A stretch of 37,366 nt of DNA from Acetobacterium malicum subsp. dehalogenans DSM 11527 (lineage in GTDB: Bacteria > Bacillota > Clostridia > Eubacteriales > Eubacteriaceae): positions 1 through 37,366 of the forward strand of contig NZ_AXAC01000041.1 in NCBI RefSeq assembly GCF_000472665.1, written 5' to 3'. The notes beneath the pieces were generated by a model, which did no database searches, had not been told where the DNA came from, and was given only the letters and a program-made list of their open reading frames with translations. The position numbers and the translations under genes are program-made. This document shows, piece after piece, positions 7,901-17,098 of the stretch (positions are counted from its first letter, which is position 1; every line of letters begins with the position of its first letter).

Positions 7901-10388
7901 CGTTCAACCTTTCTGTAAATAACAAGCCATTCTTGACTGCTGTTTTAATGGCCGCATTTTTCCCATTAACATCCAACTTTTTATAAACATTCTGGAGATG
8001 GGTTTTGACAGTTGCGGGGGCAATATAGAGCCGTTTGGCTATTTCTTCACGTTTTAAACCTTCCGCGGTAAGCCGCAACACTTCCTGTTCTCTGATGGTG
8101 AGCGTGATCCGGGGCAGTTCGCCGTTATCCAGGCTTTGTATATATACTTCACTGATTGACAGCAACTTACGAATAAACGGATCTTGGGGCTGTCGGTTAT
8201 AAATTTCTCTGAGCATTGCGATGAGAAAAGGTGCGCTTTCCACAAAGGGCATAAAAATGCGATCCAAATGGGCTTCGGCCAGGGTTTTATTAAGTGCCAT
8301 AATCCCTTCTTCCAGACCATAAAGATTGTATTTGGCAATGGCATTAAAGATCCCATTGTGGATGAATCCCAACTGATTATGATAAATAGCAAAATATTCC
8401 GCAAAACTCTCTGCCAGTATTTCCAACTTGACAAAATTCCGAGATGCGGTAACGGCTTTGCCATAAACCAGGTAATTGAAAGCCACCCCCTGATAAAACA
8501 AATCGGCAGTGTTCATATCGCCCACCTGAAGCCAGTAGGGAATCTTCTCAGTCTGTTTTAAATTGGCATAGATATAGCCCTTGCAAATATCGATAGTAGT
8601 ATTGAAAATAGGATTCCGGACCATTAGAATTTCTTTTTCCAACGCCTGGAGACGATTCAGGGCATCGTTAATCTTACCCTGTAGAATCATCAGCCGAATC
8701 AGCACAAAATTGGCGCAGATAATGATGCTGTGCTGATCCTTGGTACGGGCTTTATAAATAGCCTTCTCGCCATTTAATTCGGCGTCTGCCCAATTGCCGG
8801 TTTCTAGACTGTATTCGGCCCGGGCCAGATATTCTGAACCGGTTCCGCAGCCGTTGGTATATTGCGAGTAAACCGGGAATTTTTCAAGAATTAATTGAGC
8901 CGTTTGTTGATAAAGGCCTGGTTCCCTGAAATAATTATAGGTAAGATGAGGGGAGCCAAAGGTAAATTCATTTTCCCTCAGTAAAATGTACGACTGTTCG
9001 CCATTTAAAAGGTTCAGAATGAGTTCATTGGCGGCCGTTGATTCTTCAATATGATTAAATACGGTAAATTTTTTAATGATATTAATCTCAGCCAGAACCC
9101 GGTTTCGATAGGTCTGTTCAATCCCATCCTGTTGATTATAAAATCGTTCCAACTGATCTAATTGTCTGCGGCAGCCAATCGCCGTTTGTTCATTTCCGCG
9201 GATCAGAGCAATCAGAATCCCTTGCAGATAGGCAATCGGAAACTGACGCAACAAGGTAATGGGAGTTTTTTCGAACATCTCGCCAGAACCCTCAAATTCA
9301 GCCAGTTCATTGCGGATATTTTGAGGATTATTTAAGTGCTCGAGAATCCGCTGGGTTTCACCGCCGCGATAAAGGCAGGCATAGGCCTTTGGAAAATTCA
9401 TCTTATCGAGATACCATTCACCCAAACGGATGTATAATGCCTGTTTTTCTTCCGCCAGGAGATTCTGTTTTGATCTTAAAAAATCGAGCAGGACAAAATG
9501 AATTTGATAGGTTTTATTCACTTCATCAAAATAAATAAATGAATTTTCTTTTCTCATTTTTCTTAAGATATCGGCAGCGTGTTGCGCTCTGGTAATAAAC
9601 TGGGCCTGTTCGGCAGTGAAACTGTCCATAATTGAAAGTTTTATCAGAAAAGTACGGGTTGGCTCATCGTAAACATCAAAAAGTGTCGCTCTGATGAGCT
9701 CATCGATGGTCATATTCATGCCCACTGGAATGCCTTTTTCCAGACCCAGCAACAACATATAGGTCAGGGTAATCCAACCATCAGCGTATTCATTTATTTT
9801 TCGCAAGTCGATCTCAGAAATGCTCGCCATCATCATAAGACAATAGTCCCGAACTTCAGTTTCAGTAAATCTTAGAAACTCCTGAGTGATCAGGTTGCAG
9901 AATCCTTTAGCCACCAGTTCTGCGCTGTTGAGATTACCGGTATTTCGAGTAATAATAATCAGATTAAAATTCTCGATTCGTTCGCTGACAATCAGTTCAA
10001 TTAGACGATCCAGCGGTTCATATTCGGTCAGATGATAATCATCAAGAACCATAAATATAGTCTCATCGGTGCTGATGTTGTTTAATAACGACAGCACCTG
10101 ATCCATCTGGGGCACATCCACCGGAAAGCCGAGCTGCTTTAATGTTTCACCGATGATTCGATCCCATTTACTGATTTCATCACAAACCTTGTTCCATTTA
10201 TAATCAGCAGAACCATTCTCCTGCTGAAAGGTGATCCAGATCGATTTGGTCTTTTTCATTTCCAGAAATTTTCTGACTGCCGTGGTTTTTCCATAGCCCA
10301 TCGGTGCCTCCACAATGGTCAGCGGATAATCATAAACTTCAGCTAAACGATCATTAATGCGTTCTCTTTTAAAGAATTGTTTTTTCAC
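7887..10388 (-). CDS. MalT-like LuxR-family transcriptional regulator
   Basis: Large ATP-dependent regulator (833 residues) of the MalT/LAL type. An N-terminal STAND-type NTPase carries the P-loop at residues 28-36 (APMGYGKTT) and a Walker B-like FMVLDDYHL segment. A helical repeat-rich middle region follows. A LuxR-type helix-turn-helix lies in the last ~65 residues, with TIREQEVLRL and IAPATVKTHLQNVYKKL. Such proteins bind an inducer through the repeat region and activate nearby genes. The start is a GTG with only a weak ribosome binding site, placed by the conserved N-terminal KRERINDRL segment. It overlaps the permease gene by 14 bases and is preceded by a good promoter. Specific ligand unknown. 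Confidence 0.88.
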   Translation of the reverse strand: MKKQFFKRERINDRLAEVYDYPLTIVEAPMGYGKTTAVRKFLEMKKTKSIWITFQQENGSADYKWNKVCDEISKWDRIIGETLKQLGFPVDVPQMDQVLSLLNNISTDETIFMVLDDYHLTEYEPLDRLIELIVSERIENFNLIIITRNTGNLNSAELVAKGFCNLITQEFLRFTETEVRDYCLMMMASISEIDLRKINEYADGWITLTYMLLLGLEKGIPVGMNMTIDELIRATLFDVYDEPTRTFLIKLSIMDSFTAEQAQFITRAQHAADILRKMRKENSFIYFDEVNKTYQIHFVLLDFLRSKQNLLAEEKQALYIRLGEWYLDKMNFPKAYACLYRGGETQRILEHLNNPQNIRNELAEFEGSGEMFEKTPITLLRQFPIAYLQGILIALIRGNEQTAIGCRRQLDQLERFYNQQDGIEQTYRNRVLAEINIIKKFTVFNHIEESTAANELILNLLNGEQSYILLRENEFTFGSPHLTYNYFREPGLYQQTAQLILEKFPVYSQYTNGCGTGSEYLARAEYSLETGNWADAELNGEKAIYKARTKDQHSIIICANFVLIRLMILQGKINDALNRLQALEKEILMVRNPIFNTTIDICKGYIYANLKQTEKIPYWLQVGDMNTADLFYQGVAFNYLVYGKAVTASRNFVKLEILAESFAEYFAIYHNQLGFIHNGIFNAIAKYNLYGLEEGIMALNKTLAEAHLDRIFMPFVESAPFLIAMLREIYNRQPQDPFIRKLLSISEVYIQSLDNGELPRITLTIREQEVLRLTAEGLKREEIAKRLYIAPATVKTHLQNVYKKLDVNGKNAAIKTAVKNGLLFTERLNDDGE

Positions 10389-10453
10389 TCTAATGTCTCA
10401 TTTCTTAGTTTCAATTCAAAGCAAATTGGAAATTCTGATAATCTTTATGATTC

Positions 10454-10482
10454 ATTATAGCTGGATTTTTAACCGATGTTAA
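10454..10482 (-). promoter_or_regulatory. Promoter of the MalT-like regulator/permease operon
   Basis: On the - strand TTAACA (10477-10482) and a perfect TATAAT (10454-10459) are 17 bases apart. The predicted start near 10447 leaves a leader of about 60 nt. Confidence 0.65.
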
Positions 10483-10538
10483 GTTTTTTTTTAGGACATT
10501 CCCGAATTTCCGGTTCAACCCGGAAATAGTTGACCCTT

Positions 10539-12071
10539 TCAGGCCTCGATATTGATAATATGTTCAGCCCAGTCTTCATAAAATGAGGCTTCATGAGAAA
10601 CCAGAATCAGACTACCGGTCCACTTGATCAGCTCTTTTTTTAACACCTCTTTGGCATCAGCATCGAGATGGTTGGTTGGTTCATCAAGAATCAGAAAATT
10701 GGCACTGGTCAGCATCAAAATGCAGATTTTCACCTTGGCCTGCTCCCCCCCGCTGAGGGTAGCTACTCCCTGAAGCATGCTCTTCGCTTTTAAACCGCAC
10801 TGGGCCAGATAGCGCCGCAGTTGACTCTGGGACAGCTTGGGATAGACCTCAGACACCACCTGAATGGGCGTCAGGTTGGGGTTATCCCAGTTAAGATCCT
10901 GCTCAAAATAGGCAATTTTAATGTTGTCGGCAAATTTGAATTTTCCTGAAATCGGTGGAATCTGTTTGACCAGGGTTTTCAGCAGCGTTGATTTCCCAAT
11001 TCCGTTGAAGCCAGTGATCACAGTTTTCTGGCCCGACTCGATTTTAAAATTCATTTTCGACAGCAGCGGGTAATCATAGCCGATTTCCAGATCTTTGACA
11101 CTTAAGGAGCGCTGGGTCGAAATATGGGTAGCCGTCAATCGGAAATTTGGTTTAGGCACCAGTTCTGGTGGTGGAATCCGATCGATGCGATCCAATTGTT
11201 TCTGTCTGCTCTTGGCCATGCTGGCGGTGGAAGCCCGGGCTTTGTTTTTAGAAATATAATCTTCAAATTTCTTGATCTCTTTTTTCTGGGCTTCAAATTC
11301 CCGGATATAGCTCTCCCGTCGCAGCCCTTTTAAAGTGATAAACTTGGTAATGTTGCCACTGTATTTTTTGATGGTCGAAAACTCGATATCACAGACACAG
11401 GTGGTAATCCTGTCCAGAAAATCGAAGTCATGAGAAATCACCAGAAAGGTGCCCTCATAGGCTTTCAAATAATCGGTGAGCCATTCCACATGTTCTTTAT
11501 CCAAAAAGTTGGTGGGTTCATCCAGAAGCAGCACGTTGGGCTCTTCCAATAACAGCTTGGCCAGAATAACCTTAGCCCGCTGGCCGCCGCTGAGCTGTTC
11601 CAGAATGCTGTCCATTCCCAGCGCCGTAATCCCCAGACCATCGGCAATTTTTAAGATCCGGCTTTCCAACTCATAGAAGCCGGAATTTTCCAGCAAACTC
11701 TGTAGATCGGAGGCTCTGTTCATGGCTTTCTCACTGCAATCGCTGCCCATGTCTTCATAGATTTTGGTCAGCTGTGCTTCAATTTCATAGAGCTCGTGAA
11801 ACGATGTTTTTAGATAGTCAAACACCGTTACATCCTGATCAATTTTGGCATGCTGGTCCAGATACCCGACCTTGATCCCTTTTTGCCAGCGAATCTCCCC
11901 ACCATCGGGAATAATTTCGCCGATTAAGGTATTTAAAAGGGTTGTCTTTCCGGTTCCGTTACGCCCGACAATTCCCATGTGCTCGCCTTTGAATAACTCG
12001 AAGGAAGCCTCCTGATATAAAATTTTATCACCAAACGAATGTGACAGATTAATTACGTCCAATAGTCCCAT
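10539..12071 (-). CDS. ABC-F ATPase, probable ribosome-protection type
   Basis: Soluble protein with two ABC domains and no membrane segments, acting on the ribosome like other ABC-F factors. Domain 1 has Walker A GRNGTGKTT, signature LSGGQRAK and Walker B LLLDEPTNFLD. Domain 2 has GFNGIGKST, LSGGEQAK and LILDEPTNHLD. A charged, lysine-rich linker of about 80 residues joins them, as in proteins that reach into the E site. I start at the second ATG (12071) because the AGGAG site is 8 bases from it and only 2 from the ATG at 12077, giving 510 residues. The leader ORF and tandem attenuators upstream are typical of antibiotic-inducible members (VmlR/Lsa/CplR-like), so ribosome protection is preferred over a housekeeping EttA-like role. 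Antibiotic specificity cannot be read from sequence. Confidence 0.88.
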   Translation of the reverse strand: MGLLDVINLSHSFGDKILYQEASFELFKGEHMGIVGRNGTGKTTLLNTLIGEIIPDGGEIRWQKGIKVGYLDQHAKIDQDVTVFDYLKTSFHELYEIEAQLTKIYEDMGSDCSEKAMNRASDLQSLLENSGFYELESRILKIADGLGITALGMDSILEQLSGGQRAKVILAKLLLEEPNVLLLDEPTNFLDKEHVEWLTDYLKAYEGTFLVISHDFDFLDRITTCVCDIEFSTIKKYSGNITKFITLKGLRRESYIREFEAQKKEIKKFEDYISKNKARASTASMAKSRQKQLDRIDRIPPPELVPKPNFRLTATHISTQRSLSVKDLEIGYDYPLLSKMNFKIESGQKTVITGFNGIGKSTLLKTLVKQIPPISGKFKFADNIKIAYFEQDLNWDNPNLTPIQVVSEVYPKLSQSQLRRYLAQCGLKAKSMLQGVATLSGGEQAKVKICILMLTSANFLILDEPTNHLDADAKEVLKKELIKWTGSLILVSHEASFYEDWAEHIINIEA

Positions 12072-12104
12072 TATCATTTCTCCTAGTTGTTAAGAATTTT
12101 TAGC

Positions 12105-12143
12105 AAAAATAAAACAGAGAGCCATTTTATACTGACTCTCTGT
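12105..12143 (-). terminator. Second attenuator hairpin before the ABC-F gene
   Basis: On the - strand ACAGAGAGTC (12134-12143) pairs with GGCTCTCTGT (12114-12123) in a 10-bp stem including one G-U pair, followed by TTTATTTTT. It lies only 34 bases before the ABC-F start, so it acts on that gene's own message. Confidence 0.8.
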
Positions 12144-12180
12144 CATTATAAAAGGCCATAACGAACATTGCGTTATGGCC
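12144..12180 (-). terminator. First attenuator hairpin before the ABC-F gene
   Basis: On the - strand GGCCATAACG pairs with CGTTATGGCC (12171-12180 and 12154-12163) in a perfect 10-bp stem with a 7-base loop, followed by TTTTATAAT. It sits 74 bases after the leader ORF stop and inside the transcript of the downstream gene. That fits conditional termination. Confidence 0.82.
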
Positions 12181-12253
12181 TGAAAACTTTCCTGCTGGTT
12201 ACCGGTTTAAGCGCACCAAAATAAAGTATAGCAAAGCTACACCATAAAAACGC

Positions 12254-12352
12254 TTAGACCGATGAGAATAAAAGTTTTAGTTTATCTTTAGGCTCTAAAC
12301 AATGTCTCATCGTATCTCTCATTGTCAGAGCTGCTTCAATGGTTAAAATCAT
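12254..12352 (-). CDS. Leader peptide of the ABC-F attenuator
   Basis: A 32-codon ORF begins at an ATG at 12352, six bases after the ribosome binding site GAAGGTG and about 14 bases from the predicted transcription start. The peptide starts MILTIEAALTMRDTM, has a basic/acidic middle (LEPKDKLK) and ends LLFSSV. It lies wholly between the promoter and two tandem terminators. In known ribosome-mediated attenuation of ABC-F and erm genes, drug-stalled translation of such a leader prevents terminator formation. The stall codon is not evident. The alternative, a chance short ORF, is less likely given the good ribosome binding site and context. Confidence 0.7.
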   Translation of the reverse strand: MILTIEAALTMRDTMRHCLEPKDKLKLLFSSV

Positions 12353-12372
12353 CTTGTTCACCTTCTGTTACT

Positions 12373-12401
12373 AGTTTATCAAAACAGATTGCACTTGTCA
12401 A
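12373..12401 (-). promoter_or_regulatory. Promoter of the ABC-F leader transcript
   Basis: On the - strand a perfect TTGACA (12396-12401) and TAAACT (12373-12378) are 17 bases apart. The predicted start is near 12366, giving a leader of roughly 295 nt. The promoter lies immediately beyond the htpG terminator, so the gene is an independent unit. Confidence 0.75.
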
Positions 12402-12408
12402 TTGACAT

Positions 12409-12449
12409 TAAAAAACCAGCCCCACCTTTTAAGGATGGTACTGGTTTTT
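12409..12449 (-). terminator. htpG terminator
   Basis: On the - strand AAAAACCAG pairs with CTGGTTTTT (12441-12449 and 12411-12419), with a partly paired interior containing CCATCC/GGTGG. The transcript ends in a T-run just after the htpG stop. Confidence 0.82.
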
Positions 12450-12453
12450 GTTG

Positions 12454-14349
12454 TTACATCAGTTTGCTGATGTTTTTGGTAAAGGCAACCACGTCGTCAA
12501 GCGGCAATCCGGCAATCAGGCGGGCCTGATTGTAAAGCAGCTCGGTGTAGAGGGCAAACTGGTCTTCATCTGCCTCGTAGAAACTTCGCAGTTTTTCATA
12601 TACCGGATGGTTTTTATTGATTTCTAATACTTTTTTCGCCTTGACATCACCGCCCTGGGGCATGGTGTTCAGGGTCATTTCCATTTCGATGGACAGATCC
12701 CCTTCGGTGGACAGATAAGCCACATCATCTTTCAGGTGAGCTGTGGTTTTTACTTTCACGACCTCATCCCCGATCAGGTCTTTCATTTTGGCCAGCAGTT
12801 TTTCATCTGTTTCCGATGTTTCAGCGGCCTCATCGGTTTCATTTTCTTCTGGTGCTTCCAGCCCCAGATTCTGGCTGGAAACCGAACGGAATTCCTTGTC
12901 CATATATTGTCTCAAGGTCTGGGTCACAAATTCATCAATGGTTTCGGTTAAATAAAGGATCTCATAGTCTTTGTTTTTGATGATCGAAACCTGGGGCAGT
13001 TTTTCCAACTGACTGACTGATGAACCGGTAGCATAATAGATGTATTTTTGGTCTTCCGGCATCCGTTCCACATATTCTTTAAGGGTAACCATCTTGCCTT
13101 CCTTTGATGAATAAAAGAGCAGGAAGTCCTGGAGTTTTTCCTTATCCTGGCCCCATTTATCATAGGTTCCGACCTTGATCTGATTGCCAAAGGCTTTAAA
13201 GAATTTTTCATAGGTTTCGCGATCATTGGCCAGCATTTTTTTCAGTTCTTCAGAAATTCGGGTATCGATTTTACGGCTGATCAAGCGCAGTTGCCGATCC
13301 TGCTGCAGCATTTCTCGGGAAATATTTAATGAAATATCTTCCGAATCCACTACCCCTTTGACAAAACTGAAATAGTCCGGCAACAGCTCGCTGCATTTTT
13401 CCATAATCAGTACGCCATTGGAATACAGCTCCAGGCCCTTTTCGTAGTCTCTGGTGTAATAATCAAAGGGGGCCTGACCGGGGATATAAAGAATCGCTTT
13501 ATAGCTCATTGCGCCTTCAATACTCAAGTGAACATGGGCCAGGGGGGCATCAAAACCAAGCCGCTTATCGTGATAGAAGTTGTTGTAATCCTCATCAGTG
13601 AGCTCGTTTTTATTTTTCCGCCAGATCGGGATCATCGAATTCAGGACATCATCAGCCAAATAAGTTTCGTATTCGGGATTTTCACTATCTTTGCTGTCCT
13701 CTTTGACCCGGCTCTTTTCATCAACCATCTTGATCGGGTAACGGATGAAATTAGAGTAATGTTCAACCAAATGACGGATGCGATAAGGTTCCAGATAGTC
13801 GTCGTAGTTATTGTCTTCGGTATTTTCTTTGAGATGAAGGGTGATTTTTGAACCATGAGTTTTTCGGGTTCCCGGTTCAATGGTATAACCATCAGCCCCT
13901 TCAGAAACCCATAAACAGGCTTGTTCGGCATCGAGGGCTTTCGTTTCCACCTCAACCTTGTCAGCTACCATAAAGGCTGAATAGAAGCCGACCCCAAACT
14001 GGCCGATGATGTCAAAATCTTCTTCCATTTCCTGATCGTTTTTAAAGTCGCTGGAACCGCTTTTAGCAATGGTTCCCAGATTGTCTTCCAATTCTTCCGC
14101 GGTCATCCCAATCCCGGTGTCTTCGATGGTCAGGGTGCGGTTATCCTTGTTGGGATGAATACGGATATAGTAGTCATCCTTATTAAAGGTTTTATCTTTG
14201 TCTGTTAATGTTTTGTAGTAAACCTTGTCGATGGCATCGGATGCATTTGAAATCAATTCTCTTAAAAATATTTCATTGTTGGTGTAAATTGAATTGATCA
14301 TCAAATCCATGAGACGCTTGGATTCTGATTTAAACTGCTTTTTTTCCAT
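12454..14349 (-). CDS. htpG: Chaperone protein HtpG (Hsp90)
   Basis: Cytosolic ATP-dependent chaperone, 631 residues, normal for bacterial Hsp90. The N-terminal GHKL ATPase domain shows [19 protein letters not shown] and [11 protein letters not shown]. The middle domain contains [11 protein letters not shown] with the catalytic arginine, and the C-terminal dimerisation domain ends normally. I start at the ATG at 14349 because an AAGAGG site lies just upstream and the protein then begins [20 protein letters not shown], the usual family start; the ATG at 14367 would precede that site. A perfect CIRCE and strong promoter lie directly upstream, so HrcA repression is expected. Monocistronic, with its own terminator. 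Confidence 0.97.
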   Translation of the reverse strand: MEKKQFKSESKRLMDLMINSIYTNNEIFLRELISNASDAIDKVYYKTLTDKDKTFNKDDYYIRIHPNKDNRTLTIEDTGIGMTAEELEDNLGTIAKSGSSDFKNDQEMEEDFDIIGQFGVGFYSAFMVADKVEVETKALDAEQACLWVSEGADGYTIEPGTRKTHGSKITLHLKENTEDNNYDDYLEPYRIRHLVEHYSNFIRYPIKMVDEKSRVKEDSKDSENPEYETYLADDVLNSMIPIWRKNKNELTDEDYNNFYHDKRLGFDAPLAHVHLSIEGAMSYKAILYIPGQAPFDYYTRDYEKGLELYSNGVLIMEKCSELLPDYFSFVKGVVDSEDISLNISREMLQQDRQLRLISRKIDTRISEELKKMLANDRETYEKFFKAFGNQIKVGTYDKWGQDKEKLQDFLLFYSSKEGKMVTLKEYVERMPEDQKYIYYATGSSVSQLEKLPQVSIIKNKDYEILYLTETIDEFVTQTLRQYMDKEFRSVSSQNLGLEAPEENETDEAAETSETDEKLLAKMKDLIGDEVVKVKTTAHLKDDVAYLSTEGDLSIEMEMTLNTMPQGGDVKAKKVLEINKNHPVYEKLRSFYEADEDQFALYTELLYNQARLIAGLPLDDVVAFTKNISKLM

Positions 14350-14379
14350 AACATACCTCTTTTTCATGTTGTAATATTG

Positions 14380-14406
14380 TTAGCACTCTTTCTTTAAGAG
14401 TGCTAA
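14380..14406. promoter_or_regulatory. CIRCE operator (HrcA box)
   Basis: TTAGCACTC, nine bases, then GAGTGCTAA: an exact match to the CIRCE consensus. It overlaps the predicted transcription start of htpG (about 14404) and would block transcription when HrcA is bound. It also places htpG in the HrcA regulon, unlike Bacillus subtilis, where htpG is not CIRCE-controlled. Confidence 0.95.
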
Positions 14407-14410
14407 CAAT

Positions 14411-14449
14411 ATTGTAAGTAACTTTATTAAAAGTGTCAACACTTTTAAT
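14411..14449 (-). promoter_or_regulatory. htpG promoter with palindrome over the -35
   Basis: On the - strand a perfect TTGACA (14434-14439) and TACAAT (14411-14416) are 17 bases apart. The -35 is embedded in an exact 24-bp palindrome (14426-14449: arms ATTAAAAGTGT and ACACTTTTAAT around CA). The palindrome is separate from CIRCE and could be a second operator. Confidence 0.8.
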
Positions 14450-14521
14450 GATTTTTTAAGACTATCGGATCACGATCAGTTTTTCACATGGCCAGATTAA
14501 ATGTTCAAAATGAATCTTCTT

Positions 14522-14561
14522 AAAAATAAAATGCCCGGACAATCTTCTTTGCCGGGCATTT
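14522..14561 (-). terminator. dapL terminator
   Basis: AAATGCCCGG and CCGGGCATTT (14529-14538, 14552-14561) form a perfect 10-bp stem with a 13-base loop. On the - strand a T-rich run follows. It ends the trmB-like/lysA/dapL operon. Confidence 0.88.
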
Positions 14562-14568
14562 CTTTATT

Positions 14569-15804
14569 TTACAGTTTAAATTCGGTGGTAAAGCGACGGA
14601 TCGCTTCTTCGGTGTTTTCTTTGCTGCCGAAGGCGGTGAGTCGGAAATAGCCTTCACCGCTGGGACCAAAGCCCACCCCAGGTGTTCCGACAATGTTGAC
14701 CTCGGTGAGGAGTTTATCAAAGAAGGTCCATGAATCCATACCTTCCGGCGTTTTCAGCCAGATATAGGGAGCATTGACGCCGCCAAAAACTTCAATGCCG
14801 GTACTGGCAACCCCTTCACGAATCATTTTGGCGTTATTCATATAGTATTCCACCAGGGCTTTGATCTGCTTTTGACCGGCTTCGGTATAAACAGCTTCCG
14901 CTCCTTTTTGGATAATATAAGGAACGCCATTAAATTTGGTACAGTGTCTGCGATTCCATAACTTATTGATTTCGATCGCTTCGCCGGCTTCAGAATAACC
15001 CATTACTTGTTTAGGCACGACCACATATGAGCAACGGGTTCCGGTGAAGCCAGCATTTTTAGAGAAGCTGCGGAATTCGATGGCTACCTCTTTGGCGCCG
15101 TCGATTTCGTAAATGCTGTGGGGCACATCGTCTTCCTGGATATAGGCTTCGTAAGCGGCATCGTATAAAATAATGGCCTGGTTGGCTTTGGCATAGTCCA
15201 CCCATTTTTTCAGTTCGGTTTTATTGATGGTGGTTCCGGTCGGGTTATTGGGGAAACACAGATAAATCAGATCCACCTTTTCGGTTGGCAATTGTGGTAC
15301 AAAGCCGTTTTCAGCGGTGCAGGGAATATAAACCATATCGCTCCACTTGCCGTCGGCGCCTAATGTTCCGCTGCGGCCAGCCATGACATTGCTGTCAACA
15401 TAGACCGGATAAACGGGATCAGTGATGGCAATTTTAGTATTCTGGCTGAATAGTTCCTGAATATTGGCGGTATCGCTTTTGGAACCGTCACTGACAAATA
15501 TTTCGTCGATGGCCAGATCAACGCCCCGGGTTTTAAAATCAAACTCAACAATTTTTTCCAGCAGGAAATCATAACCTTGTTCCGGGCCGTAGCCCTTAAA
15601 GGTTTTTTCGTCGGCCATTTCGTCAACGGCGCTATGCAGACTGGTAATCACTGCTTCAGGCAGCGGTTTGGTCACGTCGCCAATCCCCAAGCGGATGATG
15701 TTAGCCTCCGGATTGGCTGTTTTATAAGCTTCCACCCGTCTCGCTATTTCTGAAAAAAGGTAGGAACCGGGTAATTTGAGATAATTTTCATTAATTAATG
15801 CCAT
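14569..15804 (-). CDS. dapL: LL-diaminopimelate aminotransferase
   Basis: PLP-dependent class I/II aminotransferase that converts tetrahydrodipicolinate directly to LL-diaminopimelate, bypassing the acylated-intermediate steps. Length is 411 residues, as expected. The PLP lysine is K249 in [13 protein letters not shown]. The cofactor-binding segments SDGSKSD and CFPNNPTGT are clear, and the N-terminus ([13 protein letters not shown]) is characteristic of DapL rather than of aspartate aminotransferases. It is preceded by AAAGGA and lies 38 bases after lysA. Product feeds lysine and peptidoglycan synthesis. Confidence 0.96.
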   Translation of the reverse strand: MALINENYLKLPGSYLFSEIARRVEAYKTANPEANIIRLGIGDVTKPLPEAVITSLHSAVDEMADEKTFKGYGPEQGYDFLLEKIVEFDFKTRGVDLAIDEIFVSDGSKSDTANIQELFSQNTKIAITDPVYPVYVDSNVMAGRSGTLGADGKWSDMVYIPCTAENGFVPQLPTEKVDLIYLCFPNNPTGTTINKTELKKWVDYAKANQAIILYDAAYEAYIQEDDVPHSIYEIDGAKEVAIEFRSFSKNAGFTGTRCSYVVVPKQVMGYSEAGEAIEINKLWNRRHCTKFNGVPYIIQKGAEAVYTEAGQKQIKALVEYYMNNAKMIREGVASTGIEVFGGVNAPYIWLKTPEGMDSWTFFDKLLTEVNIVGTPGVGFGPSGEGYFRLTAFGSKENTEEAIRRFTTEFKL

Positions 15805-15842
15805 TTTATTATTTTCCTTTCGTTTTGTATTGTTTAGATCGA

Positions 15843-17096
15843 TTATTTAGTCCACTTGGAGAAATCCAGGGTGGCGAAGTAGTCGGCAGGGGTTTCGGCG
15901 CGGCGGATCAGTTCGGTACTGCCATCTTCTTTTAGCAGCACTTCAGCGGAACGCAGCTTGCCGTTGTAGTTGTAACCCATGGCAAAACCGTGGGCACCGG
16001 TGTCGTGGAGTACCACCAGATCACCGATATCAATTTTAGGCAGTGGTCTGTCGATGGCAAACTTATCGTTGTTTTCGCATAAGCCCCCGGTGACATCATA
16101 AACATGATCCAGTGGAGCTTCTTCCTTACCCATCACGGTGATATGGTGATAAGCGCCATACATGGCCGGGCGCATCAGGTTGGCAGCACAGGCATCAAGA
16201 CCGATGTATTCCTTATGAGTGTGTTTTTCATGCAGGGCAGTGGTGACCAGATGACCAAATGGTCCTAAGACAAAACGACCCAGTTCGGTGTAGATGGCAA
16301 TATCGCCCATTCCAGCCGGAACCAGAATTTCTTCGAAGGCTTTTTGTACGCCTCGGCCAACTTCGTAAATATCAGTCGGTTGCTGATCGGGCAAATAAGG
16401 AATCCCGACACCGCCAGACAGGTTGATAAAAGCAATATGAGCCCCGGTTTCCTGATTCAGCTCCACCGCAGTCTGGAAAAGAATCCGCGCCAGGGCTGGA
16501 TAATATTCATTGGCAATGGTATTGCTGGCTAAAAAAGCATGAATCCCAAAATGTTTAACCCCTTTGCTTTTTAAGATTTTGAATCCGTCGGTCATTTGTT
16601 CCCGGGTGAATCCGTATTTGGCCACCTGGGGGGTATCCATGATAGCATTGTCGATAACAAAGTCGCCGCCGGGATTAAAGCGACAGCTGATCGTTTCCGG
16701 CAATCCCGCGACCTCTTCGAGAAAGTCAATATGGGTGATATCGTCCAGGGTAATCAGGGCGTCCAGTTTTCTGGCTAACACGAAGTCTTCTGTTGGCGTC
16801 ACATTGGAGGTGAACATAATATCCTCACCAGTAAAACCAACGGTATCTGACATCATCAGTTCGGTATAAGATGAACAGTCCACGCCACAGCCTTCTTCTT
16901 TTAAAATCTGCAGAATCGTTGGGTTGGGGGTCGCCTTAACGGCAAAGTACTCTTTATAACCTTTGTTCCAGGAAAAAGCTTCCTGCAGGTTTCGTACATT
17001 TTCGCGGATACCCTTTTCATCATAAAGATGGAAAGGGGTTGGGAATTCTTTGACTATTTCTTCTAACTTTTCTTTGTTTACAAACGTCTTTTTCAT
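15843..17096 (-). CDS. lysA: Diaminopimelate decarboxylase
   Basis: PLP-dependent fold III enzyme that decarboxylates meso-diaminopimelate to L-lysine, the last step of the pathway. The PLP lysine is K54 in FAVKATPNP. Other family marks are the [11 protein letters not shown] segment, HFGIHAF, the glycine-rich NLSGGVGIP and the C-terminal active-site [10 protein letters not shown]. Length 417 residues is normal. The ATG starts two bases after the upstream regulator stop, and its AAAGGA site lies within that gene's last codons, so translation is coupled. It is paired with dapL downstream. A carboxynorspermidine decarboxylase is the main alternative; the dapL neighbour argues against it. Confidence 0.93.
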   Translation of the reverse strand: MKKTFVNKEKLEEIVKEFPTPFHLYDEKGIRENVRNLQEAFSWNKGYKEYFAVKATPNPTILQILKEEGCGVDCSSYTELMMSDTVGFTGEDIMFTSNVTPTEDFVLARKLDALITLDDITHIDFLEEVAGLPETISCRFNPGGDFVIDNAIMDTPQVAKYGFTREQMTDGFKILKSKGVKHFGIHAFLASNTIANEYYPALARILFQTAVELNQETGAHIAFINLSGGVGIPYLPDQQPTDIYEVGRGVQKAFEEILVPAGMGDIAIYTELGRFVLGPFGHLVTTALHEKHTHKEYIGLDACAANLMRPAMYGAYHHITVMGKEEAPLDHVYDVTGGLCENNDKFAIDRPLPKIDIGDLVVLHDTGAHGFAMGYNYNGKLRSAEVLLKEDGSTELIRRAETPADYFATLDFSKWTK

Positions 17097-17098
17097 AT

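Noticed and set aside
10506-10527. ATTTCCGG/CCGGAAAT hairpin after the ABC-F gene as its terminator
   Set aside because: A real inverted repeat, but no T-run follows on the transcribed strand; the termination role is unsupported.
12736-12955. Forward ORFs antisense to htpG, and similar long antisense ORFs across the reverse-strand genes
   Set aside because: They are complementary shadows of well-supported genes, with no ribosome binding sites and no recognisable products.
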